A DNA stretch of 64,000 bases from contig JAACJP010000013.1 in NCBI GenBank assembly GCA_013368375.1, positions 310,001 to 374,000 on the forward strand, in the 5' to 3' direction. How positions within the stretch are numbered: position 1 is the stretch's first letter; the number at the start of each line of letters is the position of its first letter. Source of the stretch: Tricholomella constricta. Its lineage: Eukaryota; Basidiomycota; Agaricomycetes; Agaricales; Lyophyllaceae. The translations under genes and the position numbers were made by a program. Under the pieces are notes generated by a model. The model was not told where the DNA came from. It saw only the letters and a list, made by a program, of their open reading frames with translations, and made no database searches. This document shows positions 14,385 through 26,608 of the stretch, piece by piece.

Positions 14385-14860
14385 GGGCTGATCAAATTCC
14401 AAGCAGTGAGGACTCAACACCCAGAAATGTGTGCAGAAGGTGAAAGGAGAGGCACTAAGTGCTAGGCCTCGCAGATTGGTCGCCGAACACGTCGACCAGA
14501 AATTTCCCCGAGATCACGTGACTAGGTGACTTTTGATCTGAGGCAACCAAAGGACTTGTTATTCACGTAAAACATTGAATTCTTCAGTCTAGGCAGACCT
14601 AGAAATGCAGAGCACCTCGAGGATCAAAGGCGATGCGTGTAGGACAAGTAATGAGTGAGTGTGAATACCGCACATCGGCAAAGAGTGCCACGTCGAAAAA
14701 GTCGCACGGTCAATGTATGATTTGTGTGTCGGCCGTTCCAACTTTTCTACAAACCACACACATTGCTCGACACTCGCGGCGGTTGAGGCTTACCTGAATC
14801 CCCGCACAGGTCTTTCCCCGTCAAAGGCTCATCGCTCTCCGGACACCCGTAATCCGAACC
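14385..14860. promoter_or_regulatory. Divergent promoter region ERO1 / vigilin with a CACGTG site
   Basis: 476 bp between two divergent start codons. It contains a palindromic CACGTG at 14515-14520 within TCACGTGACT, and ACACGTCG near 14488. Such ACGTG cores resemble bZIP/unfolded-protein-response sites, which would suit ERO1. This is inference from short motifs. Confidence 0.4.
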
Positions 14861-17800
14861 ATGGCTCTTTCTGCTGCTGACCTCCAGGTGGGTCGTGTTT
14901 TCCAACGGATTTCATCGCCTTACTTACTTCAATGACTCTAGAGGAGGCACCAACTTGAAGGGGCACCTGACCCATTCCCCTCTTTGGCAGATCCTACTCC
15001 TAGGGCACCTAAAATTCCTGCGCCTACTGAGCTGGAATTGGACACGGACTCGCAGTCTGCGTTTCCCTCGCTCGCGTCATCGACTCCCGTCTCTTCCACC
15101 GCTATTAAGCCCGCTTGGGGCTCAGCGACTGGTCCCCGTATTAAGCCTAATGTCGTGAAGGCTCCCGTCTTTGCAGACTCGTTCACCCTGTCCGCAATAG
15201 ATCTCTCCAACACGGGCAAAGACGGAAAGCCCGCTACTCTTGGAGAGATTATGAAACAGGTCATGGCAAAATACAAGGTCAAGGTGGAGGCTTCTGCGAA
15301 CCAGAAGGCCCGCCAAACCACGTTCCATATCAAGGCAGAAACTCAAAAGGAGCTTGACAAGGCAAAGCGTAGCCTCCTCGCACTTCTCAGTCCCGTGGTA
15401 AGATCCACTTTCAAATGACCATTTGAACTACGCTTATAGAAATATAGATCACTTTGATAATTCATGCGCCAGCGTCCACTATTGCGTCCATCATTGGCCC
15501 CAAAGGTAGTCCCAGATTCAAGTTTTTTTAAATAAGATGCATCGCTTATACGCGTTAGGTGCCACTCTCAAGCAGATTCGTGACCAGACTAGCGTCAGAG
15601 TCGACATTCCACCCAGGGACTCCCTCGCGGTTCCCAACGGCAATGGTCACGCAAACGGTTCTGCTTCAGGCAAGGCTACCCCTTCCTCAGTGGATGAGGA
15701 TGAGGAACCTACGATTCCTGTCACTCTCACCGGTCCGCAGCCCCTCGCATACGAAGCGCAAGCTCTTCTGAACCAAATCATCTCTTCCAAGACCTCGAAG
15801 GCCACTCAACGCGTTCGTGACATCCCCTCTCATGTCTTGCCATTCGTCATCGCCAGGAGGGCTACCTTCTTGGCTGCTGCAGAAGGGGGGGATGTTCACT
15901 TGACTCTTAGCTCAGCCGCGCGTGAGATTACTGTTAGTGGCGACCGTGAAGCGGTCGTCCGTGTGGTCGAAGTAATCAAGACGACCGTCCAAGGCTTCAA
16001 TGGCAGTCTCACCTCCCTCAAGATTTCCCTTCCTAAGCGCCAGCATCGTCTTCTTGTTGGCAAGGCCGTGGATGAAATTATGGCGAAGGCTAAATGCGCT
16101 GTAGTTGTCGCCAGCCACGACGATCCCAGCGAAGAGGTTACTGTCTGGGGACAAGGCAACGATTTACCCACCGGTCTCAGAGCAGTCATGGAACGTGCCA
16201 ACTCCCAGTACATCCACGAGTTCCCCCTTCCAGGACCTATCGCTACATCGAGGCAAATCTTGACATACATGATTCGCATTCAGTATGCACAGACGCTGAC
16301 TACTGCCCACCCCGGTGTTTCGGTCTTCTTCCCGACCCCCGCGGCCATCGAGAAGGCGCAGACTCTCAACATTGATCTCGTTGGAGAGAAGTCTGCTGTA
16401 GACGCTGTCATTAGGCAAATATCGGAACTCATTGGCAAGCTCATTGGTGCCACTAGGTCTATTTCTATCGACTGGCTCATCCACCGCATCATCACCGGCA
16501 AGAACGCTAAGAAGTATGTCTTCTCGATTAGTCACTCGAACGTTCCTAATCACCAAATTCTAGGTTGAAGCAGCTCCAGGATCTTCACAACGTCTTGGTC
16601 ATCTTCCCGAATGAGGCTGCGGAGCAGTCCACCGTCGTCTTGGTCTATGACCCCGCATCGCCCTCTTCATCGTTATCTCCGGATGAAAAGAAGAAGCATC
16701 TCGATGACGTCGAGAAAGAGGTCGCGAAATTTGCGAAGGATGCTGCTGATGTCAAGAGCGAGAAGGTCCCTGTCGAGGCCCGCTGGCATGATGCCGTCGT
16801 CGGCACTGGCGGTACCACTTTGAACGCGTGAGCTTCCTTCTTCTCGACGAGTAATTTATAATGACTGTCCTTCAAAGTCTTATTGGTGAAGACAAAACTC
16901 TGTCGATCAAAGTCGGTGCCGAGGCTGGTGATCCATCGACCACGGATGTGATTCTTGTTCGTGGCGCCAGCGTGGATGTCGATAAGGCTGTCAAGGAAAT
17001 TCTCAAGATCGTCGAGAATGCCAAGAACGACGAGATTGTGAACAGTCACGTACGTTGGTTGTCGTTGATCTTCTACACACGGGGAGCTAAGCCAGCTGTC
17101 AGTCTACCGAATTCGACATTGATAAGGAGTATGTTGGTCGTGTCGTTGGTGCGCAAGGCGCTGGCGTAAATAAATTACGCGATCAGCTCGGAGTCAAAGT
17201 CGATGTTTCTGATGATGTTGACGAGAAGGAGAAAGAGAGTGGCAAGAAGAGAAAGACTGTCCACCAAAAGTCCAAAGTCAAGGTGGGTGTTTCGGCGTAT
17301 CCCTCACTGATCTTACATGCTGAATGAAGCTTAGATCACCGGACGTAAGGAGAATGTCGAAGAGGCAAAGAGGCGTATCTTAAGTCAAATTGAGAGACTT
17401 GTAAGTTTTCGTCTTCAACGCTAATCCCATTTTATTCATACGGAATGCACAGGCCGATGAAACCTCCGAGGTCCTCAAGATTTCTAGTCAGTATCACTCC
17501 TCTCTGATTGGTCAAAGCGGCAAATACGCGATCCGGCTTGAGGAAAAGTATTCCGTCAAAATCACCTTCCCTCGCCAGTCTGCTGAAAATGGCGAGGGTA
17601 AGACACGAGAACAACTTAAGGCCGACGAAGTCCTCATCAAAGGTGGCAAGAAGGGCGTCGCTGGTGCCAAATCCGAACTTTTGGATGTAAGACTAATGAT
17701 CTCCAAGGCGTTTTGTTCATGTATGCTGACGTTTGAATACCAGGCCGTTGAGTTCGAGAAGGAATCTAACAATGTTCTCAAGTTCACGGTCCCTAATCGT

Positions 17801-19238
17801 GCAGTCGCTCGAATTCTCGGCAAAGGGGGAGTGTCCATCAACGAAATCAAGGATAACACCGAGGCTCAAATTGACGTCGAACGTGCTTCTGAGGACGGTG
17901 GTTCTGTGACCAATGTTACTGTCCGTGGGACGAAGAAGGCCATCAATGCCGCCAAGGCAGCAATCCTTGCGATTGCTGACCAGGTCGCAGAGGAAACCAC
18001 CGTCGCGGTGACTGTTGAGAGCAGGTTCCATCGCACCTTGATTGGTGCTGGTGGGCAGGGTCTCAAGGACCTGGTTTCACGCTGTGGAGGCCCTTCAGAC
18101 CCCAGACTTCAAGCCGGTCTCATCAGATTGTGGGTGTCCCGACCAAACCTACATCGACTTGTCAGCTGATATTGAATTCAGCCCTCGTCAAGGTGAACCC
18201 TCCGACGAAGTTAAGCTTCGCGGCGAACCCAAATTGGTTATCAAGCTCAAGGCTGAACTCGAGAAAGCGGTCGCCGTCCTTCGCGAACGCGTCATCCTTG
18301 GTGTGGAGATCCCTGCCGTTCAACATCGTGCCCTCATTGGTCGGGGTGGACAACATTTGAATGATCTACAGAACAAGAGAGACGTTCAAATCCAGTTCCC
18401 CGGTTCTCGTTCATACAACCAGGTCGGCGAGCCAGAGAACATGGTAGATCTGGCAGAAGTGGATGCGGCAGACCTCGTCAAGGTCTCTGGTTCTCGTGCA
18501 GCTGCCGAGGCGACAGTGGAAGAGCTCAAGGTGACCTAATTGTTCTCTGCATTGTATTAGCTTCATTGACCAGGTGTATAGGGCCAAATTAAACCTCCCA
18601 CACCCGAAGGCATCGTCGACACCCTAACTGTCCCCTTGAAGTACCACCACGTCATTTCTCAGCAAGGCAGCTTCTTTCGCGCTCTGCGTTCCTTTGGTGT
18701 ACACGTTGATCAGTCAAAACAACCATCGAAGTCAGCTGTACCAACCAAGCCTGCGTCAACGGAGGCAGCCACCGCCCGTATTGACGAGACAGAGGATGAA
18801 CCTGCCCTCGAGGTTCAGTGGGAAGTCGTTCCGAACTATCAGAACGCAGAGGACGGGGACTCAGTCTGGACTCTCAAGGCTCGCGATCAGGCTGGTCTGG
18901 GACGCGCACAGAACATGATTCAAGAAGCCATTGCGAATGCGCAGCGTATGTCACACGTTGGCTTCCTCACCTTGCCAGATAGGTCCGTGTTCCCGAGGAT
19001 CGTTGGCTCTAAAGGCGCCAATGTGGCACGTCTTCGTAATGAGACTGGCGCCGATATCACTGTTAGCAGAGAAGACAGCACCATTGTCATCATTGGTAAG
19101 CCTTGATAAAAGAATTAGTATAAAACGGTCAATCTTAACAACTTTTCAGGGTCTGAACCTGCTATCGTAGCTGCGAAGGATGCCATCGTAAAAATGGCTT
19201 CCAACCCAGGTCGCCCCCAGCGCCGCTATCAGGACTGA
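14861..19238 (+). CDS. SCP160: Vigilin/Scp160-type multi-KH-domain RNA-binding protein
   Basis: A very large protein (roughly 1200-1300 residues) made of repeated KH domains, which bind RNA or single-stranded DNA through a GxxG loop. The start MALSAADLQ is followed by an intron and RRHQLEGAPDPFPSLADPTP. KH loops visible in order include IIGPKGATLKQIRDQTSVRV, LLVGKAVDEIMAKAKCAVVV, VVGTGGTTLNALIGEDKTLS, VVGAQGAGVNKLRDQLGVKV, LIGQSGKYAIRLEEKYSVKI, RILGKGGVSINEIKDNTEAQ, LIGAGGQGLKDLV, LIGRGGQHLNDLQNKRDVQI and IVGSKGANVARLRNETGADI. One repeat (LVGKAVDE) lacks the second glycine and is probably structural. The end, SNPGRPQRRYQD at 19238, is basic. In yeast the homologue associates with polysomes and the ER; I infer a similar cytoplasmic role here. 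At least nine introns. Confidence 0.92.
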
Positions 19239-19420
19239 GGGTCAATCGATGACCTTTTACTTAGATAATTGTGAGGGAGGGGCTGTATCGTACTCATACA
19301 TAGGAATCCAACATTCAATATTTAACTGGACGTGAATCTATCTTGCTCAACACTCACAAGTGGCAGTGAACAAGATTCAAGAAAGAAGGGCCAGAATCCA
19401 TCGATATATATCTTCTGTAT

Positions 19421-22189
19421 CTACGACCTATCATCTACTGGCATACAATTGATGTCTTCATCGACGGGGGCGCCATCCAGATCTTCCTCGATTGGAGCGC
19501 CATCAACGTCATCGAAAGGTTCGCCATCGACGTTGTCGTGGACTGGTTCCCCATCAACATCATCATCCAATGGCGCGCCATCCACATCGTCGACGGGTTC
19601 ACCGTCAACATCATCCACAGGCTCCCCATCAACATCGCTTGCCACATCCATAGGCTCACCGTCGTCGGGATGCGAGGAGGGAGTGCCGTCTTCTGGAGCT
19701 GCTAGTTTGAAGGTACTTGCTTTGAAGCGAGAGGTGTAGACCTCACTCTTCGGGGCAGTCTCCACAGGGGCAATTGATTCAGGAGGGGTGGTTTCCATCA
19801 ACGTCCCGTCTAGCCTCAGCCTTAGCTCAGTAGTAAAATCGGGAGGGAAAACAATCCAATCCTCCCAGATATCGACAATTGCGGTGATCTGCTTCTTGAA
19901 CGTTTCCGCAGTTATTCTTCCAGGGAATGAATGGTAGATATTTGCGAGGTGGTCGAAGACAATTCCGAGTCGGGATTGGAATTCAAGGCGGAATTTCCAT
20001 GCACTCGGAACAGCCGCGGCTGAGTTGTGGAGGATGTCACAGATCAAGTGAAGACGCGCCACTTTACGAGGAACTGCAGTTCCATCCACAAGTAAGGATG
20101 AAACAATTACGTCCGCTACCTACAAGGGCACTCGATAAACATACTGATGTCAATGAAATGAGGAGGTACATACCTCATGAGCTGCCTCAGCGTGTTCAAG
20201 GCTGAATGCCATACATCGAGCCATTTCGCCCCTTTTCCCCGACAAAGCACGGAGCATTGATTCAAATCTGCGGCGTGCCAGTCTTCCAAGTGCAGTTTTC
20301 CGCATTCTTTCCCGTTCCGACTCCTCGGCAGAATCAGTCGAATATACAGAGTTATAGCCCTGATAGATACAGGTAAGTACGAAAAACTGTAACATGGCTT
20401 GAAATGACTTTCCTCGTCATCGAACTCGGGCTGCAAAGGTTCTTCGGACTCGACGAGACCACGATAAAATGCATGGCGGCGATGCTAAGGATTGTTAGCA
20501 AAGAAGACAACAAGAAATGGAATATAAACTACACTCACATCCCGATGGAGAAGGAAAGAGTATTTAGGATTGTTTCGTTCACGTTCGCGCAAGGTTTCTT
20601 CGTAATTGGCACCATGACCCTTGATTTCAGCTGCAACAGCGCGGATAAAGGTATCTGTCACTGCTTCGTCCTCCTCCATATGACCACGACTCTGAGGGCT
20701 CCGGGAGAAGCGTCTACGTGGTGAACGACTCCGACGTGTTCTGCTATGCGACCTTCGCGGTGAACGGGAACCGCTTCGTTTCCATGATGGACTAGGAGAC
20801 CGATTCCTTTTACGAGTCGGGGAACGCGAGCGCCTTCTGTCCCTAGAGCGACTTCGACTCCGACTTCTACTCCAATTTCTCGCTTTGCTTGCCTCGGAGA
20901 CTGGATAAATGCTATTAGTTCAAAGCAGCCAACGACTGAGCATTGACAAACCATAGAGCGGTTTTGCTGCGACTGGCACGGCTTTACTCCATCCAACCCG
21001 CAGAACGGAACCTCCCCAATCAAACCCATCGAATTCGCGAAGCGCTTTCTCTGCATCCTTCCGTTTCATAAATGAAACGAAACCACTAAGACCAGTGCTT
21101 TTCGTTCGCCGTGAAGCGGTCATATCGGCACCTGGCCCAATCGATGCATCCGTTCGTGGCCACATGACTTTGACCTAGTATTGAAGTTTGGTGCGACGTG
21201 GATGATGAAGCGCAAGAAGACACTTACAGAGCCGACGGGGCCGACCCGCGCAAAGAAGTTGCCCAAAGTTTGCTCCGTAACATGGGGCGGTAGATTTGCA
21301 ACAAAAACGTTAGAGGTCTGATAGATACGTCAGTAACTATACCGAGAGAGTTGACCATTAATAGCATACCTGAGGATCTCCTCGATCTTTGCTACCACTT
21401 TGACCTTCGTATGCTGTTATGAACTTGAGCGAAATGCAGACTCTTTGTGTAACAAAGCCTTACCGGCCAATGCAGTCACTGAACGACCGTGTCCTTGTGC
21501 TGCAAACGAAGGGTCGATGCGGGCTCCAAAAAAATAGAGAGAAGTATAGTTACCATGCCGGGAATATTTTGCTTCCCGCTCAGCCTGTTCCCTAAAGGAC
21601 TCTAGTCAATTTTGTGAATTTGCTCTTGAGAGGACAGGACTGACTTTTTAATCTCCTCCAGAAAAGCATCCATAGCTCTTTTTCCCTTCGGTTTCGGAGC
21701 AGTGCTAGGAGAAGGTGAGGGTGACTAGACGGAGAGATTAGTACAGATGACGATGGGAGATAAATATGACGGACCCGGTTCAAGGAGGGCCCTAGGCGCT
21801 GCTGACGGTCAGGAAGTGATTTGTCGGGAGCATATGCAGCCTTCGAGTCTGTTGAAGCCTTGACGAAGCTCGTGCCACCTTTCTTCCTTCCAACTTCGTC
21901 ACCTTCAAAAGCGTCGATAAACTCCGCATACGCTTTCGCAGCATTGACTTCCTCCTCCCGTTTCTTCGCCTCAGCCGCCTCTTGGTCCTTCTCCCTACGT
22001 GATTTCCGCACTTTACCAGCGGCGTATTGTGATAGCTTTGCGTCATCGACTGTCTTTTGCTAGTTCATAGGCAAGGATTGGTAAGTGTGAAGAGGGCAGG
22101 GCAAGTAACTCTATCCGTCGCACTGGGAACGAAGATTCTTCGTCATCGTTGTCGAAGAAGGCAGCCAGCCTTGATTTCGTTTTGTCCAT
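19421..22189 (-). CDS. SR140: U2 snRNP-associated SR140 / U2SURP-like splicing factor
   Basis: The start at 22189 gives MDKTKSRLAAFFDNDDEESS, then KVRKSRREKDQEAAEAKKRE and ALLRNRREKELWMLF, as in SR140 N-termini. An RRM follows: TSNVFVANLPPHVTEQTLG, then VKVMWPRTDASIGPGADMTA and GLSGFVSFMKRKDAEKALRE (RNP1-like). An Arg/Ser-rich stretch lies around 20700-20880. A SURP-like segment (DTFIRAVAAEIKGHGANYEE) and a CTD-interaction (CID) module (RKVARLHLICDILHNSAAAV, FRLEFQSRLGIVFDHLANIY) complete it. This RRM-SURP-CID order is diagnostic for SR140, which works with the U2 snRNP in the nucleus. The C-terminus is a run of D-G-x-P units (about nine, 19450-19650). The gene is convergent with vigilin, stop codons 182 bp apart. 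Confidence 0.9.
19450..19650 (-). repeat. Coding tandem repeat (D-G-E/A-P units) in the SR140 C-terminus
   Basis: The minus strand encodes repeated units such as DVDGEPVDD, DVDGAPLDD, NVDGEPFDD and DLDGAPVDE, about 24-27 nt each. The DNA is visibly repetitive (CCATCGACGTTG, CCATCAACATCA) but not identical between units, so it is an old, constrained minisatellite-like array. Confidence 0.75.
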
Positions 22190-22383
22190 TGCGCTTGTGG
22201 GCCAGGGATGACCGTGCCACGCAGAGTTCCAGCGAATGACAATGGAGTTTCAGCCCAAGTTGTCCTGAAGTATTTTCGCACGCCACAACTAAGTATGCTA
22301 TCGTTTCGTTGCTATAAAGCCCGGGGTTACATACAAGCTGAGATATACCATAGATGCTGTCTAGCCTGATATATTATATACCT

Positions 22384-24880
22384 TACATGAGCATGCTGCC
22401 CAGTCCACCCTGGACATACGCCATGGGCTTCAATGGTGGATGAGGCTTTGCCTCGAATTGAAAGTACTGTTGCGTTCCGGCGGAATCAATGCGAATCTGA
22501 AAGAAATTTGAGAACCATTGTCAACAACAACAGAGAGGGTACTTACAAACGCCCCCTTGTTGCCTGCTTGGTCAACATAGTTTGGCGCTGAGAATACCTG
22601 CATAAACTTATAAGCAGGTTGATTCGATCTTGTGACAGGTGCGTTGCTTACAGTTGTGCAGAGGCCATCATGCTCCACTTGGTATCCGTCTTCCAGATAT
22701 GACTTAGTTGAGCTCTGAACAATGATGACAGTCAAACGTACCTTGTCGAACTTCATGACTCCGAATGATGCCTGATACACTATTCAGAGTACACCATCTT
22801 TTGGTTACATCAGGTCCGAAGGCGATGCCAACACCCTAAGAGATTGAGATTCAAGGAGCGATACATCAGATAACATACTCACTCGCTTGCTTGGACCACG
22901 TCCAGGCTCATCCTGAGGGTCGGTCCAGAGTAACTATATCGCGCAAGTAAGCACTTGCCCCCACTGGGATATATCGATCACAAGTCGACTTACTTCACCT
23001 TTGGGAAAAAATTTAATTCACAAGGCGTGCAAAGGAAAAGCTAAAGGGGGTGACTGACACATTAGACCCTCTTGCCCTGGTTGTCGACCGATTCTATCGA
23101 TCTTCCGTATATCTTCTAATGTCACTTCGTCTTTGCTAAAGAGCCCTCCATGCACCACAAAGTATCGCTTGAAGCCTTGTGGTGACAGTATGGGATGGGG
23201 CTTTCCTTTTATTGCTGGTGTCTTGGTGGCACTCACAAGAGTGGCGAGCGGTACTGTATGATAAAGGTATATTAGAAGATGACCACCCCTTGAGCGCTAT
23301 GTACACTCACACGTGGTGAAGACATGAGCAAATAGCTTGAGTCTGTTCAGTAGGCGGAAATGTGTCGAGTGGATGATACTGACCTTGTACGACTGTTCAC
23401 CATGTTTGTGCTTAGCTTCACCTTCAAAGCCATATGTGCGATTCATGTCCTTCGTTTCGTGATTCCCTCTGTTAATGAACATATAGTTCGGATAGAGCCC
23501 TGTCCATAATCAGAACTCGGTATAGTCAGCCCGCCAAGGAGTTACTCACATTTGTATGCAAAAGCAGTCAGTATGACCTCAATAGACCATGATCCCCGGT
23601 CCACTAGATCGCCGTTCATAAGTAGATAGTGCTCCTGGTTAGGTTCTCCCGTCAATGAGAACAGGTGAAGCATGTCATAGAATTGGCCTTTCCGAAACCA
23701 CGAGATCAGGAATTATGAAGGAGTTTTACAATGAATACCACATACCATGGACGTCCCCGATAACGTCGCACGTAACCCCCTCCTCCAAGTCAACGTTAAT
23801 CAAACTGTCCGTCTTTGAGAACTGTTCGTGTGCCCCCAGGACAATCTCCCAAACGTAGCGTTTCGGCAACATCTTCCCATCTTTAAACCACTCGATCATA
23901 GCTTTTATAAATTCGTGTGTAATCCTATACTTCCCGTCTTCCAGGGTAAGCTTCGGCCCAGCGTAGTTTTTTTCCAGATCACAACCACCTGCGGGAGTTT
24001 ACTGCGATGTTGAGACGGAGGAAGGGTGGAAAAGGAAACGGCACGCGGGATCTGACCTTCTGCGATTATCTCGTAGCATCTATCAACAGGACTCTTCTCT
24101 CCTTCCACCTCAATCGCCTGCCGAAGGTAAGTAGCTAATCCTCGCAACAACATAGATGTGGGCCCACCTTTTCGAATTCAATCTTCCGTATTAGCTTCTG
24201 AGTAGATACCAGCTGCGCTCGAACAGTCTCGTTTTTAGGTTCCAAAGCAAGGATTTTTTTGAAATCGAGCACGGCTGATTGGGGCTTTAAAATCTGCATG
24301 TAGCATGTCGCACGGCTACCCACAATGGTCAGCGCGGCGAGAAGAAACAGTACAAAGTCCTCATACCGATAATATGCCTTTGCGTATCGAGGGTCGATCT
24401 GAATTGCCTGTGCTGTTTTTCGTGTTGGAGAAACATATTACACAGAAGGACGAAAGACTGACCGGCGTCTGAGAGCGCGTATCCATACTCCTCTAACTTC
24501 ATCCGTGCATAAGCTCTGTTGCACCATACTGTCGGTTCGTTCGGGTTCTTCTCTATCGACTCGGTATAGAGCCTAGCGGCAGTGGGGAAATCATGACCTT
24601 TAATCGGAATCGCGCGACGCGTAATGAAAGCAGGACAAGGATGGAGACAATCGTGATTCGTCAGGAGACGGTTTGGTTTAGAACATAGATCTGACGCCCA
24701 CATACTTGTGAATGCTTTATTTGCTTCTCCCTTGAGGCGTAGTGCCTCGACCTTATCCTCTTCCGATACCTCGGCTGGTTCGAGGGTAAGATCTTTCAGC
24801 TCAGGGGATGGCACGGAAGAAGGAAGGGTAGACGTGATTGTGGCAGGCGAGGTAGAAGGAGACAGGGACGTGTCGCTCAT
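22384..24880 (-). CDS. PPT1: PP5-type serine/threonine protein phosphatase with TPR domain
   Basis: The N-terminal half is a TPR domain: [12 protein letters not shown], then [40 protein letters not shown] and [20 protein letters not shown]. The linker contains [20 protein letters not shown]. The PPP catalytic core has the metal motifs GDVHG ([20 protein letters not shown]), GDLVDRG ([18 protein letters not shown]) and GNHE ([20 protein letters not shown]), then [29 protein letters not shown] and [16 protein letters not shown]. The end is [12 protein letters not shown]. In PP5/Ppt1 the TPR binds the Hsp90 tail and restrains the phosphatase, which is established for the family. The start at 24880 is the first Met before an ordinary Ser/Thr-rich leader. 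Many introns (about 12) interrupt the gene, which follows the GH23 gene on the same strand. Confidence 0.95.
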
Positions 24881-25280
24881 CCTTGGGCTTCAACTCTGAA
24901 GTCGTTCGGCAGGAGTTGTTGTACAGGAAATTTGGAATTTCTTCTCACGGCGACGGATCCATGGGCAACGCGTGGAAAACCTGATCACGATCGATCAAGG
25001 GTAGGGTATAACCGTTGGGGAAGTTGTATTGACAGCGCATAACCAGGTGGTACGTGTATTCGAACATGTTTCGAACATGATCAACCCACTTCACTTAGAA
25101 GTAGGCAAATAGCAGAAAGTAATATGGAGAGAAAGGGTATAATGATAATCATGCCACTGGCAGATCATGCCGACCGAGGCTTAAGATTGGCCTGCGCATA
25201 CAATGCGAGATGAGATTAATCGACAGACGTGAGGACAAACGAGTGGCGGTGGAATGGTGATCGTGACCGATGTCGACGCA
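24881..25280. other. Intergenic, upstream of PPT1 with a short tandem repeat
   Basis: 400 bp with no gene. It includes an 11-nt tandem repeat, (A/T)TTCGAACATG twice, at 25058-25079, about 180-200 bp upstream of the PPT1 start. The repeat does not match a canonical heat-shock element because the GAA-to-TTC spacing is 5 nt, not 2. Confidence 0.45.
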
Positions 25281-26545
25281 TTAGTTGCAAACATCCAAGT
25301 TGTAGAACTTGCCGAGGCGTAAGCTCTTGTCATATGCGTTGATGTTCTGCAGCCATCCGTTAAGGAATTGATGCAAACTGATCGATAATCATTATATCAG
25401 CGCACACTCAAAGAGTATGGGATTCCGACGTACTAGTCGCAGTTATTCTGGCATCTGCAGCAGGAGGACCTCGCAGCAGCAGTGGCCTTCGCCTGTAGAG
25501 TGAGCCGATCAGTTTCAGTTACTCAAAACCAATCAGGGGTAGCAAATAAACGTACGAAGGTTAGACCTCTATGCCAACCATTGTAAGAACCTATGCTCAA
25601 GAGCAGGTCTCCGCCGTTCCTGTTCAGAGTATCCGCAAAGAATTTGGCACCAGTGCGGATGTTGAAATCCTGTTGGTGGAAGTTAGAGAAGGGCATTGAA
25701 ATCGAAAAAAAAAAAAAAGTGACGTACGGGGTCACGGCAGTTTCCCCCAGGTGCGCCGCCGCATTTGTCTTGCGTGATTTGCATGAGACCCTGCTCACCT
25801 CCGCCACCAACTGTGTTCGGGTTGCAGGAACTCTCTTGCATGGCGAAAGACGCGAGCATGATAGACGGGATACCGAACTGTGCACCATATTGCTCAAAGA
25901 GGTGAACAAACTTGGAACAAGCCAGGAATGGTCCCTTTCCAGAGCTTATGGCTTTGGAGAGAGGAACCGAGACTATATCGCCAATCCTGATGAAGGGGGG
26001 GTTCCAGCCGCCTCCGGTGAGGCCACAATTGAGCCAATCAATGCTCCCGTTGGGACCGGTCGTGTGAGTGGTTTCCCCTTTTAACATGACGTTGGTGAAC
26101 AAGAGTTTTGCCATGATGACAAGATTTACCTACTAGTTGCTCCAATGTTACCACAGCTAGATTGAACGTTCAATAGTCCACCGCTATTGTTGTTGGACTT
26201 TGGGGCCTGGGGTGCGGGCTTGGGGGGAGGGGGAGGGGAAGGATCAGCTTTGACGCTAGTCGCCTTAGGCTTCGACGACGTGACGGCAGGGCTGCTTGCA
26301 GCCTGTGGTGAGGGGCAATCAGGAACAATGGAGGCCAAGGAGAAGCAGAATGTACTCACGCCGTTGCTGAGACCAGCTGGACGAGGCTTGCATCTCTTCC
26401 TCTTGATAGATTTAGCAACGAGTGTGGGTGAACGAGCGGAAATCCTTGAATGACGGGAAAGCAAGGCGCGGCTGTCGTGAGGGTTACTTGCACTGACGGC
26501 CAAAATGGTGGCGAGAACGGTCAGGATAGTAGAGGAAACCTTCAT
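25281..26545 (-). CDS. Secreted lysozyme-like protein (GH23-type lytic transglycosylase fold)
   Basis: The start at 26545 gives MKVSSTILTVLATILAVSAS, a signal peptide. Next come a basic segment (SIKRKRCKPRP) and a Pro/Ser/Lys linker (DPSPPPPPKPAPQAPKSNNN), then the lysozyme-like domain: GSIDWLNCGLTGGGWNPPFI, CSKFVHLFEQYGAQFGIPSI, MLASFAMQESSCNPNTVGGG, GEQGLMQITQDKCGGAPGGN, DFNIRTGAKFFADTLNRNGG and LLLSIGSYNGWHRGL. The Glu in AMQESSC is the expected catalytic acid, and GEQGLMQI is the second family motif. It ends with a Cys-rich stretch and DKSLRLGKFYNLDVCN. Family members cut bacterial peptidoglycan; a role in acquiring or repelling bacteria is inference. One intron near 25706-25719 carries a 14-nt homopolymer (T on the coding strand). 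Confidence 0.85.
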
Positions 26546-26601
26546 GACAGCGGATGAGGAGGGAAGGAGGAGGACGTGGTTGAGAAGAGAAAGATGAAGA
26601 A

Positions 26602-26608
26602 TATTATA
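26602..26608 (-). promoter_or_regulatory. TATA-like box of the GH23 gene
   Basis: The minus strand reads TATAATA about 57 bp upstream of the ATG at 26545. Confidence 0.45.

Noticed and set aside
25058..25079. Heat-shock element upstream of the Hsp90-linked phosphatase
   Set aside because: Spacing between GAA and TTC is 5 nt instead of the required 2, so it is not a canonical element; kept only as a repeat.
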